Source of the DNA: Beijerinckiaceae bacterium
GTDB taxonomy: Bacteria; Pseudomonadota; Alphaproteobacteria; Rhizobiales; Beijerinckiaceae
Direction of reading: 5' to 3'
Assembly (NCBI GenBank): GCA_019745195.1
Contig: JAIETL010000014.1
Coordinates: forward strand, 1-57,867
Length of the DNA stretch: 57,867 bases
Made by a program: the position numbers and the translations under genes. Below the pieces are notes generated by a model. That model made no database searches. It was not told the origin of the DNA and saw only the letters and a list, made by a program, of their open reading frames with translations. How positions within the stretch are numbered: position 1 is the first letter of the stretch; each line of letters begins with the position of its first letter. This document shows, piece after piece, positions 15,297-24,386 of the stretch.

Positions 15297-15803
15297 ATGT
15301 CGTGGGGCACTAGTAGGCGATCGATCCTCAAAGCGACGACCCTTGGCGCGCTCCGTGCGTTCGGCCTTTCGCGCATGGATGCGGTCGCATTCGCGGGTCC
15401 TCCATTAAGGCTTGTTGTGCCGTTCGCACCGGGCGGCAATACCGACGTGCTGGCTCGCATCGTCGGAGAACTCCTAGGCCCCATCCTTGACCGGTCGGTC
15501 ATCGTCGAGAACAAGCCGGGCGCAGGAACAGTGCTTGGCCCAACCAGCGTCGCGCGTTCGGCGCCGGACGGACAGACCTACCTGTTAATGACCTCGGCCT
15601 TCGCCTTCGCCCAGACTTTGACCGAGACCCTGCCCTTCGACCCCAACCAGGATCTCGAGCCTGTCATTCAGGTAGCAGAGGTGCCCTTAGTCGCCGCGAT
15701 CAATCCGAAGCTGCCGGTCCAAAATCTCGCTGGGCTCGTTGAGCTTGCGAACCAGAAACCGGGATACCGTACCTACGCCTCCGCCGGTGCCGGTTCGTCA
15801 AGC
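15297..15803 (+). pseudogene. Truncated Bug/TctC-type solute-binding protein gene
   Basis: About 165 codons remain of a protein normally near 320. The N-terminus has a twin-arginine-like signal (SRRSILKA) and the mature part reads LRLVVPFAPGGNTDVLARIV, then VIVENKPGAG and YLLMTSAFAFAQT, as in periplasmic receptors of tripartite tricarboxylate transporters. At GYRTYASAGAGSSSG the family pattern stops. A different gene tail (15794-15925) begins at a shared TTCGTCAAGC, and the frame ends at 15860. No TctA/TctB genes are nearby. Confidence 0.85.
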
Positions 15804-15925
15804 GGGTCGGCAACTACGGCGAGGCGTTTGAACGCAATGTGGGCTCCGGATCTCCCTTGAAAATCGAGCGCGGCCAAAATGCACTTTGGAAGGGCGGACT
15901 TCAGTACGGCCATCCGATCCGGTGA
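15794..15925 (+). pseudogene. 3' tail of an AapJ-like general amino-acid ABC binding protein
   Basis: In a different frame from the preceding receptor fragment, 43 codons read FVKRVGNYGEAFERNVG, then SPLKIERGQNALW and a stop at 15923-15925. This is the extreme C-terminus of the periplasmic general L-amino-acid binding protein (AapJ/BztA). The rest of that gene and the aapQMP genes are absent, so it was brought here by a deletion or recombination. Confidence 0.75.
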
Positions 15926-15948
15926 TAATCCAAGCGCGGGAGGCATCG

Positions 15949-16179
15949 ATGCTGGGAGGCGAGGGTGCGGCAAGCCACGATGAATCGGCGGCCATATTGG
16001 CGCAAGCGCGACGAGCAGGCCTCGAACGCGCCGTCGAACACTTCCCAGAAGCCGTCCTGCGCGCCTACGCGCTCGCAAGGCGCTACGCAGCGGCCCTGAA
16101 AGGCGACGCCGTCGCTGCCGCTATCGACGGAGCTGAAGTGAAGGAATGCGGTCGGACGAACTCGCCTATCTTGGACTGA
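15949..16179 (+). CDS. Small protein overlapping the amidase start, function unknown
   Basis: This is a 76-residue, alanine- and glutamate-rich, probably all-helical protein (ESAAILAQARRAGLERAVEHF and AYALARRYAAAL). GGGAGG precedes the ATG at 15949 by about five bases. Its last 34 bases overlap the amidase gene, which suggests translational coupling. Small helical partners of amidases (AtzG-like) occur in similar positions, but I see no clear sequence resemblance to that family. Confidence 0.5.
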   Translation: MLGGEGAASHDESAAILAQARRAGLERAVEHFPEAVLRAYALARRYAAALKGDAVAAAIDGAEVKECGRTNSPILD

Positions 16180-17540
16180 CGGCCGCTGTTCAGGCTATCG
16201 CCTCCGGCGAACTCTGCCCGCTCGAATACGCCGACGCGCTTCTGTCGCGGATCGACGCGCTGGACGGTCGCGTGCATGCGTTCACTCAGGTTGACGGCAA
16301 CCGCGCCCGGGATCGCGCGCGCCAACTACGCGACAGCCGCCCTCGAACAGCCCCGACAAACAGCCTGCCCTCCCTCTTTGGGGTGCCCTACGCCGTCAAA
16401 GACATCATCGATGTGGCTGGGCTGCCGACGACCGCACAGTCCCGGCTGATGCCGCCTGAGCCGAAACGGCGCAGCGCGGCCGTCGTCGAGGCGCTGGACG
16501 CCGCCGGAGGCGTCCTGCTTGGCAAGCTCAGCCTCTACGAGTTCGCTATCGGCGGGCCAACGTTCGACTTACCCTGGCCTCCGGCCAGGAATCCCTGGAA
16601 CCTCGATTACATGGCCGGCTCGTCGTCGAGCGGTTCCGGAGCCGCGCTGGCGGCGGGCTTCGTACCCTTGAGCATCGGCACGGATACTGGCGGATCGATC
16701 CGAAGCCCCGCGGTTATGAACGGCGTCGTCGGTCTCAAGCCAACTCATGGTGTCGTGTCCACGCAGGGCGTCTTCCCCCTTGCGCCATCTCTCGATACCG
16801 TCGGGCCGCTGGCTCGGTCCGTCGAAGACGTGGCGTTCGCCTTCGCGCTCATGCAGGGCAAACGGCTCAACGACCTTGGCGGCGAGAAAAGTCTGGCGGG
16901 TACGAGGATCGGCATCGTCCGCCACTTCCATGAAGAGGATCTGGCCGCCAGCAAAGATGTGCTCGACGTCATCTCCACGAGCATGGACGAGGCTCGTCGG
17001 CAAGGAGCCAGCCTTCTCGATGTCAGATTATCGCCCCTCGCTCGTTTCAACGCCGCGGGCTGGGTCACGCTGCTGGCCGAGAGCTACGATGTTCATAGGC
17101 CTTGGCTGAAGGCGCAGGTGGAGCTGTACGGCGCCCATGCCCGCGAAATCCTTCTGAGCGGCGCCTTCATCACCGCCGCTCAGTACGACCAAGCTCAGCG
17201 GATGCGTTCGTCGCTCGCCTCGGAGGTCGATCACGCTCTGAGCAGCTGTGATGCTTTGCTGACTGCGGTCAGCGCTCTGCCGCCGTGCCGCATTGATGAC
17301 GACCAGGCACTGGCTCGGCTCGCATCAGCGTCCATACGGGTTCCCTTCAACGCGACGGGGCACCCAGCTCTAGCGATCCCTGTCGGTCTGTCAGACGAGG
17401 GACTTCCGATCGGCATCCAACTCGTTGGCGTCAAGGGTGGCGAATGGCGGTTGCTTGCGCTCGGCGAACGTTTGGCGCGGGCGCTCGGTCCCCGCATGGT
17501 CTTCGACGCAAGAGCCCATCCAACAGGCGGCGGTTTTTGA
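16146..17540 (+). CDS. Amidase (amidase signature family)
   Basis: The 464-residue protein carries the Ser-cisSer-Lys triad of amidase signature enzymes: Lys85 in [13 protein letters not shown], the serine-rich loop [14 protein letters not shown] (158-171), and nucleophile Ser184 in [12 protein letters not shown]. Members hydrolyse diverse amides, including catabolic amidases, GatA and biuret/allophanate hydrolases. The absence of gatB/gatC and the lone position argue for a catabolic amidase. The protein is cytoplasmic, with no signal peptide. It is the last intact gene before the decayed zone that precedes the polysaccharide locus. Confidence 0.9.
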   Translation: MRSDELAYLGLTAAVQAIASGELCPLEYADALLSRIDALDGRVHAFTQVDGNRARDRARQLRDSRPRTAPTNSLPSLFGVPYAVKDIIDVAGLPTTAQSRLMPPEPKRRSAAVVEALDAAGGVLLGKLSLYEFAIGGPTFDLPWPPARNPWNLDYMAGSSSSGSGAALAAGFVPLSIGTDTGGSIRSPAVMNGVVGLKPTHGVVSTQGVFPLAPSLDTVGPLARSVEDVAFAFALMQGKRLNDLGGEKSLAGTRIGIVRHFHEEDLAASKDVLDVISTSMDEARRQGASLLDVRLSPLARFNAAGWVTLLAESYDVHRPWLKAQVELYGAHAREILLSGAFITAAQYDQAQRMRSSLASEVDHALSSCDALLTAVSALPPCRIDDDQALARLASASIRVPFNATGHPALAIPVGLSDEGLPIGIQLVGVKGGEWRLLALGERLARALGPRMVFDARAHPTGGGF

Positions 17541-17561
17541 CAGCCGCCCGGGTCGATCAAC

Positions 17562-17885
17562 GTGTTCGACGCAACGCGCCTCGACGAGGCTGACATTCTG
17601 ACAGTGCTGGAGATCGCACAGGACAAGCGACTGCTGAAACTGCTCCGCAACGCCCACCGCGGTGGCTCGGACATCACCGCTCTGGTCAAGAGTATGTCCC
17701 TCTCAAAGAAAGAGCTGCTCTACGTCTTCGATGACGACAATGATGGCTTTGCGTCAATCATGTCGCGTCTGCTTTGGTCATTCCATCGGATCCAAGCACA
17801 AGACCGCATTTTGCCGTTGGTTATAGCAGACGACCTGCAGGTCCGCTGCGTGCACGCTTCGGCAGTGTCGAGGCCGCGGCAGTAG
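17562..17885 (+). CDS. Possible short protein, unrecognised
   Basis: A 107-codon frame starts with GTG, 22 bp after the amidase stop. The first 80 residues (DEADILTVLEIAQDKRLLKLL, SKKELLYVFDDD) have a natural helical, charged composition, but the last 20 look random. It could be a small genuine gene or the 5' part of a broken one. No family was recognised. Confidence 0.3.
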   Translation: MFDATRLDEADILTVLEIAQDKRLLKLLRNAHRGGSDITALVKSMSLSKKELLYVFDDDNDGFASIMSRLLWSFHRIQAQDRILPLVIADDLQVRCVHASAVSRPRQ

Positions 17886-17963
17886 GAATACCGAAAGGTG
17901 GACGCTCCGGACTTCGGAAATTCGCCAGCCTTCCCCCTCGCGGCGTGGCGCGCATTGGATCGC

Positions 17964-18122
17964 CCGAGAGCAGACGTTCTAAACGTCCGGCATGGGCCAA
18001 CTTTGCTCGTTCAGCTGACGCGGGCCGGTATCGGATGCAGCCAAAACGTTTTGACAATAGTGCCCTTGACATGCTGATGTTGAGAACACCATTGCCCGCT
18101 GTTCTTAATCGCCCCGGAGTTG
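17964..18122. repeat. Diverged dispersed repeat, copy B
   Basis: This is the partner of 9131-9296 in the same orientation: GCAGACGTTCTAAACGTCCG, GGGCCAACTTTGCTCGTTCA, CTGACGCGGG, ACAATAGTGCCCTTGACATG and GTTCTTAATCGCCCCGGAG. It lies in DNA with no convincing gene. Confidence 0.65.
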
Positions 18123-18572
18123 GAGAAAAGCGCTTGCTGCTGCATAACATAGCGCATAACCTTCAGTTTAGAACTGGCCTAAGTCGTTGAAATTAAAAGG
18201 GATAGATTTCCGGCGCTCCTTCCTTTCGGGCGCGCCATTTTCCCAAGCATCCGCTTGCTGATTGAGATCGACGATCCGGCCGGGGCTGCGGCGCGCAGGA
18301 CGCCCGTTCATCGTATCATCGGCGGTCGATCCGCGCTCACCGTTTTGCCCGCCGACTGCGTCAAGGCCCTAGTCATCGGCGACGTCGCTTCCGCAGGCGC
18401 GCGCCTTGTGCTCGCGGCTCCACCCCGGTTGCCGCGAGCCCGGCCCGGTTGCGCCATTTTGCCGTCCTGAAACCAGCCGGTTCTTCAGTGTCGATGCTTG
18501 CCAGCCGGGCCCGCGACCCCCTACTACGATCTGCCGTGCGATCCAGACAGGCTGGGTCTTGGAGAGAGCCAG
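18123..18572. other. Gene-free left border of the polysaccharide locus
   Basis: The 450 bp contain no recognisable gene. AT-rich patches near 18140-18210 differ from the GC-rich DNA on either side. The promoter of the first polysaccharide gene should lie here, but I cannot identify a clear one. Confidence 0.4.
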
Positions 18573-19751
18573 ATGTCGAGCGTATTCAAGCTGGAGCGTC
18601 CATTCAGGAACGATGGCGGGCATGCCTTCGTCGCCCAGGCCCCGGCGGGACTGATGGAGGCGATAGCAGGCCGTTCCTATTACGTCGGTCTCAACGAGAA
18701 CGGCGTCGGCGTCGGGCCCGGCGACGCGATCCATCAGGCGATTCGCGATTCAGGAGCCGGACGCTATTCGGTCTGGAACAATTCGATCTGGTTTTCCGCG
18801 CCCGACAACTCCAACTGCAATGAGAACGGACGTGAATACGAACTGACCCTGACGGATGTCTCCCGTGATTCCGGCGTGTATCGGAAGATTGCCGACACCA
18901 TCTATCAGGACGACGCCATCCTCCTGCAGTTCGTCTCGCAGAACTTCGAACGCAACAACAGCGTCTTCGGCAACTTCTTCCGCAGCCGGTCGTCGGTCGA
19001 GTTGTTTCTGAAGCGCGTCGGCGCGGACATGCCCAAGCGCATCGTCGAGGTCGGTTGCGGGGCCACGCCGTGGCTCGGGGTGCGCTTCCTGCTCGACGGC
19101 GTCGAGCGCTATGTCGCGACCGACATCATGAAGGTCGCCAGCACCTTCCCGGCCGCGCCGTTGCGCGATCTCAAGTTGATCTGCCAGCAGATCGACGTGT
19201 CGCTGACATCGCGCTGGGACGCTGTTCTGCCCGAGAACGGCGACGAGCCGATCGCACCGCGTGGGCTCGAGGTTCATGGCGAGGTGGGCTTCGAGACGCT
19301 CGATATCGGCGACGACTTCGATTTCCTGATGTCGCTGGCGGTGCTCGAGCATGTGATGGACCCCGACGGCGTCTACCGGAAGATGTCCGAATGCCTCGGC
19401 ACGGGCGACCTGATGCTGCATTTCATCGACCTGCGCGACCACCGATCGTTCGATGAAAGGCCGCTGGGATTTCTGGAAATGACCGCCGAGGAATACAAGG
19501 CGATCAATACGGAGAACCGGCTGAGGGTGTCGCAGCATCGCGCCCTGATGGACCAGTACGGTTTCGACATCATCTCGGAGAGCGACCATGTCCTCGGCGC
19601 CGATGGTGGACGCCACTGGGTCGGGCCGGACGAGGCGATCACCCCCGGCGTTACCGAGGCGATGCGCGAGCGGTTCACGGGCGAGTTCCGCAGCATGTCG
19701 CTGCGCGACCTCTCGACGTTGTCGGTCGCGGTGATGTGCCGGAAAAGGTGA
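18573..19751 (+). CDS. SAM-dependent methyltransferase with an unusual N-terminal domain
   Basis: The 392-residue protein has an N-terminal domain of about 85 residues (9-91; PFRNDGGHAF to FSAPDNSNCNENGR) that recurs in the membrane protein at 46121-48328. A class I methyltransferase follows, with the SAM motif IVEVGCGATPWLG, an acidic YVATDI and the post-motif region FDFLMSLAVLEHVMDP. I infer a role in modifying a surface glycan or its lipid carrier, because it opens the polysaccharide locus and faces the glycosyltransferase at 19776 (24-bp gap, convergent). The ATG at 18573 has GGAGAGAG upstream; the frame is open 25 codons further but without an initiation signal. The acceptor is unknown. 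Confidence 0.85.
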   Translation: MSSVFKLERPFRNDGGHAFVAQAPAGLMEAIAGRSYYVGLNENGVGVGPGDAIHQAIRDSGAGRYSVWNNSIWFSAPDNSNCNENGREYELTLTDVSRDSGVYRKIADTIYQDDAILLQFVSQNFERNNSVFGNFFRSRSSVELFLKRVGADMPKRIVEVGCGATPWLGVRFLLDGVERYVATDIMKVASTFPAAPLRDLKLICQQIDVSLTSRWDAVLPENGDEPIAPRGLEVHGEVGFETLDIGDDFDFLMSLAVLEHVMDPDGVYRKMSECLGTGDLMLHFIDLRDHRSFDERPLGFLEMTAEEYKAINTENRLRVSQHRALMDQYGFDIISESDHVLGADGGRHWVGPDEAITPGVTEAMRERFTGEFRSMSLRDLSTLSVAVMCRKR

Positions 19752-19775
19752 GGCGGCGACCGCCGGTCGGCGGTG

Positions 19776-20876
19776 TCAGCGCGCTCGGGTGGGCTCGATC
19801 TGATCCATCAGAGCCCGGGAGACCTTCGGCCCCCAGACCCTGAGCGAATAGTCTTGCTCGATCCTGCGCCGGCCTGCCGCGCCAAGGCTAGCGCGCAGTT
19901 GCGGTTCCCCGGCGAGCCTGACGAGCGCATCTGCCCACTCGCCCTGCGACCGAGGCAGGAAGCCGACCTCGGGCGTGGCGATCTCGACGTTGACGCCGAC
20001 CGGCGAGGCGACCACGGGCAGTCCGGCCGCCATGTACTGGAGCAGCTTGAAGGCGCATTTGCCGCGGTCCCACTGCGTGTCGCGCAGCGGCATCACTCCG
20101 ATGTCGCACCGCGCCAGTTCGTCGGCCTCGGTCGCCTCGGACCAGTCCATGTAGCGGATCGGGACCCCGGGCAGGTCGATCCCGGCCCCGCCGATAATGA
20201 CGAGTTCGATGGCGCAGCGGGCGGCTGCGTCGGCGAGCGCCGGCGCGATCTCCGTCAGATAGGCGGAGTTGAAGGCGGTGCCGATCCAGGCGATGCGGAC
20301 AGCCTCGACCGCTTGATGGCGTCTCGTCACATAACGGTCGGCATCGAGAACGGTCGGCACGAGCATGATCGACCGCGCGCCGGCCTTGCGCGCATGCGTC
20401 TCGATCACGGGGTTTCCGGCCATCACGAGGCTGGAGGTCGTCATCACCTGCTCGATCTTGTCTGGAAACCGTGCCGCCAGACTCGGCGTCTGGTGGCCGC
20501 GGTAGCGCAGATACCAGGCGTCGTCATAGTCGCTGACGAGGCGCACGCCGGCGCGGGTCAGCGCGCGTTCGGCCCAGGCGGGGACCCAGGGGAAGATCTC
20601 CTTCTCGATCCAGACGATATCGGCGCGAAAAGCCGCAGGGAGCCAGCCGAGGCGCGGCAGATAGGCGAGCAGGCCGAGCAGGGCCGCCAGCCGCCTGCGC
20701 CCGCTATAGGCGAGATCGAGATAGGCATCGGAAAAGAACCCATGCCAGCGGACGGAAAAGCCCTCGGCTTCCAGATGGGGCAGGTAGTCGAGATAGCGCA
20801 GGCGGCTCGATGGCCCCTTGCGACCGTAGCGCGACAGGATCAGCAGGCGCGGGCGGCGCTTGTCCTGCGCGCCCAT
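19776..20876 (-). CDS. Glycosyltransferase, GT4-like (GT-B fold)
   Basis: The 366-residue protein has the N-terminal Rossmann start LLILSRYGRKGPSSRLRYL, a central IAWIGTAFN and a C-terminal donor-binding part IGVMPLRDTQWDRGKCAFKLLQYMAAGLPVVAS. This is the GT-B/GT4 arrangement, in which the usual E-x7-E is replaced by a K-x-LQYMA variant. It acts on the cytoplasmic face of the inner membrane. Its ATG overlaps the rmlA stop by one base (TGATG), so it ends the rhamnose operon. It may be a rhamnosyltransferase by context; this is not proven. Confidence 0.85.
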   Translation of the reverse strand: MGAQDKRRPRLLILSRYGRKGPSSRLRYLDYLPHLEAEGFSVRWHGFFSDAYLDLAYSGRRRLAALLGLLAYLPRLGWLPAAFRADIVWIEKEIFPWVPAWAERALTRAGVRLVSDYDDAWYLRYRGHQTPSLAARFPDKIEQVMTTSSLVMAGNPVIETHARKAGARSIMLVPTVLDADRYVTRRHQAVEAVRIAWIGTAFNSAYLTEIAPALADAAARCAIELVIIGGAGIDLPGVPIRYMDWSEATEADELARCDIGVMPLRDTQWDRGKCAFKLLQYMAAGLPVVASPVGVNVEIATPEVGFLPRSQGEWADALVRLAGEPQLRASLGAAGRRRIEQDYSLRVWGPKVSRALMDQIEPTRAR

Positions 20877-21748
20877 CACGCCCTGAGATTGGCGAGCAGG
20901 CGCTGGCCGTATTTGGTCTTGCCGAGATTGTTGGCCGCCCGTTCGAGCTCGCCCTGGCTGATCCAGCCCGCGCGGAAGGCGATCTCCTCGGGCGACGCGA
21001 CCAGTTGGCCCTGGCGGCTCTGCAAGACGCGCACGAACTCGGCCGCTTCCAGCAGCGAGTCATGCGTGCCGGCGTCGAACCACGCATAGCCCCGGCCGAG
21101 TCGCTCCAGCGCGAGCTTGCCCTCGCGCAGATAGAGGTTGTTCAGATCGGTGATCTCGTACTCGCCGCGCGGCGACGGACGCAGGCTTTTCGCCAGTTCG
21201 ACGACGCGTTCGTCGTAGAAATAGATCCCGATCGCGGCCCAATTGGATTTCGGGACCTTCGGCTTCTCCTCGATCGAGACCGCCCGCATGTTCGCGTCGA
21301 ATTCGACGACGCCATACCGCTCCGGATCCTCGACATAATAGCCGAAGATGCTGGCCTCGCCCTGACGCTCGGCGGCGTTCCTGAGCGCCTTCGGCAGCCC
21401 GTGGCCGTAGATGATGTTGTCGCCGAGGATCAGGCAGGACGGCTTGTCGCGCACGAAATCGGCGCCGATGACGAAGGCCTGCGCCAGCCCGTCCGGGCTC
21501 GGCTGGACGGCGTACTGGATTTCCATGCCCCATTGCGAGCCGTCGCCGAGCAGACGCCGGAAGGCGGGGTTGTCCTCGGGCGTGGTGATGATCAGAACCT
21601 CGCGGATGCCCGCCAGCATCAGCGTCGAGAGCGGATAATAGATCATCGGCTTGTCGTAGACCGGCAAGAGCTGCTTCGACGTGACCAGCGTCAGCGGATG
21701 CAGGCGCGTTCCGGACCCTCCGGCCAGAATGATTCCGCGGCGGGACAT
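20876..21748 (-). CDS. rmlA: Glucose-1-phosphate thymidylyltransferase RmlA
   Basis: The 290-residue protein opens [16 protein letters not shown], the nucleotidyltransferase signature, with [31 protein letters not shown] and [12 protein letters not shown] as in all RmlA enzymes. It makes dTDP-glucose from dTTP and glucose-1-phosphate, step 1 of dTDP-L-rhamnose synthesis, in the cytoplasm. Length is standard. It begins one base after the rmlD stop and ends overlapping the glycosyltransferase gene, so it is clearly within one operon. Confidence 0.97.
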   Translation of the reverse strand: MSRRGIILAGGSGTRLHPLTLVTSKQLLPVYDKPMIYYPLSTLMLAGIREVLIITTPEDNPAFRRLLGDGSQWGMEIQYAVQPSPDGLAQAFVIGADFVRDKPSCLILGDNIIYGHGLPKALRNAAERQGEASIFGYYVEDPERYGVVEFDANMRAVSIEEKPKVPKSNWAAIGIYFYDERVVELAKSLRPSPRGEYEITDLNNLYLREGKLALERLGRGYAWFDAGTHDSLLEAAEFVRVLQSRQGQLVASPEEIAFRAGWISQGELERAANNLGKTKYGQRLLANLRA

Positions 21749-21749
21749 C

Positions 21750-22643
21750 TCAGGGCTTCTCCATCAGGATTTCCGCGACCGCCGCCTGCATGTCGGACTG
21801 CCAGGGCGGCGCGCGATGGCCGAAGGTCGCAGCGAATTTGGCGGTGTCAAGGATCGCGTTCGCCGGCCGGCGCGCGGGCGTCGGGTATTCTGCCGTCGAG
21901 ATCGGCGTGACCACGGGCGAGCGGCCGGTGAAGCGCGCCTGCGCCCTGACGATCTCGGTGGCGAAGCCGTGCCAGCTCGTCTCGCCGGTCCCGCAGAAAT
22001 GATAGGTGCCCCAGAGCGGCGACGCCGACGCCCCGGCGGCTTCGATCAGGCGCGGAGCGATCAGCAGCATCGCCTCGGCGAGCGAGCGGGTCGATGTCGG
22101 GCTGCCGTGCTGGTCGGCGACGACCCTGAGCTCGTCGCGCTCGCGGGCGAGCCTGAGCATGGTCTTCAGGAAATTCGCGCCATGCGCGCCATAGACCCAT
22201 GCCGTCCGCAGGATGAGATGGCGCGCGGCCGCGGCCCTTACCGCCGCCTCGCCCGCCGCCTTGGAGGCGCCATAGACGCCGAGCGGGCTGACGGGGTCGT
22301 CCTCGCGATAGGGCGTCTGCTTGTCTCCGGCGAAGACGTAGTCGGTCGAGACATGGAGCAGGGGGATGCCGATGGCGTCGCACTGCGCGGCGACGCGGCC
22401 CGGCGCTTCCGCATTCACGGCCATGGCGACGGCAGCTTCGGTCTCGGCGCGGTCGACGGCGGTGTAGGCGGCGGCATTGATGACGAGGGCGGGTTTTGTG
22501 CGGGCGATGGCGGCTGCGACGGCGTCGGTGTCGGTGATGTCCAGTTCGCGCCGGGGCGGCGCCGTCAGCGCGACGCCGCGCGCCGATGCGAGGCCATCCA
22601 GCTCGCGCGCCAGTTGCCCGCCGCCGCCGAGAACGAGGATCAC
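21750..22643 (-). CDS. rmlD: dTDP-4-dehydrorhamnose reductase RmlD
   Basis: The 297-residue short-chain dehydrogenase has the nucleotide motif [42 protein letters not shown] and the YGASKAAGE catalytic Tyr/Lys motif. It reduces dTDP-4-dehydro-L-rhamnose to dTDP-L-rhamnose with NADPH (step 4). I use the GTG at 22643, which overlaps the rmlB stop by three bases (GTGA). The frame is open further upstream, but that would run deep into rmlB. Confidence 0.95.
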   Translation of the reverse strand: MILVLGGGGQLARELDGLASARGVALTAPPRRELDITDTDAVAAAIARTKPALVINAAAYTAVDRAETEAAVAMAVNAEAPGRVAAQCDAIGIPLLHVSTDYVFAGDKQTPYREDDPVSPLGVYGASKAAGEAAVRAAAARHLILRTAWVYGAHGANFLKTMLRLARERDELRVVADQHGSPTSTRSLAEAMLLIAPRLIEAAGASASPLWGTYHFCGTGETSWHGFATEIVRAQARFTGRSPVVTPISTAEYPTPARRPANAILDTAKFAATFGHRAPPWQSDMQAAVAEILMEKP

Positions 22644-23698
22644 GCCGTGCTCCCGAGACGCTCGCCCCGGTAGAGGCCGGACCTGATCCTGCCCCACCAG
22701 GCGGCATTGCCGAGATACCACCTGACCGTGCTGGCTATGCCGGTCTCGAAACTCTCCTTCGGCCTCCAGCCGAGTTCGGCGCGGATCTTCGAGGCGTCGA
22801 TGGCATAGCGCTGGTCATGGCCGGGACGGTCGGTCACGAAGCTGATCAGGCCTCGGCGCGGGCCGATCGCGGCGTCCGGCGCGAGTTCGTCGACCAGGTC
22901 GCAGATGCGCTCGACGACCTGCAGGTTGGTGCGCTCGCTGTCGCCGCCGACATTATAGCTTTCGCCAGGCCGGCCGCGCTCCGCGATCGCGATCAGCGCT
23001 GCCGCGTGGTCCTCGACGAAGAGCCAGTCGCGCACGTTCGAGCCGTCGCCGTAGACCGGCAGCGCGCGGCCCTCGAGCGCATTCAGGATCATCAGCGGGA
23101 TCAGCTTCTCGGGGAAGTGGTAGGGCCCGTAATTGTTGGAGCAGTTGCTCATCACGGTCGGCAGCCCATAGGTGTGGTGCCAGGCGCGCACGAGATGGTC
23201 CGACGCTGCCTTGGAGGCGGAGTAAGGCGAGTTGGGCTGGTAGGCGGTGGTCTCGGTGAACAGGCCTTCCGGCCCCAGCGAGCCGAAGACCTCGTCGGTC
23301 GAGACGTGGTGGAACCGAAAGGCCTCGCGACGGCCTTCGGGCAGTCCGCGCCAATAGGCAAGCACTTGCTGGAGCAGCGTGTAGGTCCCGACGATGTTGG
23401 TCTGGATGAACGCGCCGGGGCCGTCGATCGAGCGATCGACGTGGCTCTCGGCCGCCAGATGCATCACGACATCGGGCCTGAAGCCTTCGATGGCGGCCTG
23501 GACCGCCGACGCGTCGCAGATATCGGCCTGGACGAAATGGTAGCGCGGGTCGGCTGAGACCGGGGCCAGCGAGTCGAGATTGCCGGCATAGGTCAGCTTG
23601 TCGAGGACCAGCACCTCATGCGCCGTGCGGGAGATCAGGTGACGGATGACGGCCGAGCCGATGAAGCCCGCTCCGCCGGTAACGAGAAAACGAGCCAA
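22640..23698 (-). CDS. rmlB: dTDP-glucose 4,6-dehydratase RmlB
   Basis: The 352-residue extended short-chain dehydrogenase has the [13 protein letters not shown] dinucleotide motif, [15 protein letters not shown], the [12 protein letters not shown] active-site block and [12 protein letters not shown]. These identify RmlB, which converts dTDP-glucose to dTDP-4-keto-6-deoxyglucose (step 2) with bound NAD+. It starts three bases after rmlC and overlaps rmlD. Confidence 0.97.
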   Translation of the reverse strand: MARFLVTGGAGFIGSAVIRHLISRTAHEVLVLDKLTYAGNLDSLAPVSADPRYHFVQADICDASAVQAAIEGFRPDVVMHLAAESHVDRSIDGPGAFIQTNIVGTYTLLQQVLAYWRGLPEGRREAFRFHHVSTDEVFGSLGPEGLFTETTAYQPNSPYSASKAASDHLVRAWHHTYGLPTVMSNCSNNYGPYHFPEKLIPLMILNALEGRALPVYGDGSNVRDWLFVEDHAAALIAIAERGRPGESYNVGGDSERTNLQVVERICDLVDELAPDAAIGPRRGLISFVTDRPGHDQRYAIDASKIRAELGWRPKESFETGIASTVRWYLGNAAWWGRIRSGLYRGERLGSTA

Positions 23699-23701
23699 GC
23701 C

Positions 23702-24265
23702 TCAACCCTCGAACACGAATGGCGACACGATATCGGCGAAGGCCGGCAACTTCGCGTCCTTGGCCGACAGCGAGCGGCCGTCGGCGACATCGGGCCAGGC
23801 GATCGCCAGCGTCTCGTCGGCCCAGTCGATCCCGGCGTCGGAGGCGGCCGCATAGTAATTGTCGACCTTGTAGGCGACGACTGCGTCGGGCGTCAGCGTG
23901 CAGAAGCCATGCGCGAAGCCGCGCGGCACGAAGATCTGCTCGCCGCCATCGGCCGTCAGCGTCGCCGCGACCCACTGCCCATAGCTCGGCGAGCCGCGCC
24001 TGATGTCGACGGCCACGTCGAAGATCGCGCCCTGCAGCACGCGCACGAGCTTCGCCTGGGCGTCCGGCGGGGCCTGGAAGTGAAGGCCGCGAATGGTCCC
24101 GACTGCTGCCGAGAGCGACTGGTTGTCCTGCACGAACACCGTATCGACGCCATGCTGCGCGAACAGGCGGACGTTGTAGGTCTCGCTGAAATAGCCGCGC
24201 GCATCGCCGAAACGGCTCGGCGTGACGACCATGACATCGGGAATTCGGGTGCGGACAACCTGCAC
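23702..24265 (-). CDS. rmlC: dTDP-4-dehydrorhamnose 3,5-epimerase RmlC
   Basis: The 187-residue cupin has RFGDARGYFSETYN, FVQDNQSLSAAVGTIRGLHFQ and GFAHGFCTLTPDAVVAYKVDNYY, with the catalytic His in RGLHFQ and the Tyr in KVDNYY. It epimerises C3 and C5 of the 4-keto sugar (step 3). The start is a GTG at 24265 with GGATCG upstream, and no ATG fits the conserved N-terminus. It is the first rml gene; the 121-bp gap to fcl upstream may still be within one transcript. Confidence 0.96.
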   Translation of the reverse strand: MQVVRTRIPDVMVVTPSRFGDARGYFSETYNVRLFAQHGVDTVFVQDNQSLSAAVGTIRGLHFQAPPDAQAKLVRVLQGAIFDVAVDIRRGSPSYGQWVAATLTADGGEQIFVPRGFAHGFCTLTPDAVVAYKVDNYYAAASDAGIDWADETLAIAWPDVADGRSLSAKDAKLPAFADIVSPFVFEG

Positions 24266-24386
24266 GGAGCGATCCAGAGCGAGTGCGGACGGGCGCGATG
24301 AACACGGTTATGGCTGGCAGGTCAAGACGGAGCCCGCTCCGGGACCGCCGCGGCCGGCGACGGGAGCGGGCGCTGCCCTTGCTGCG

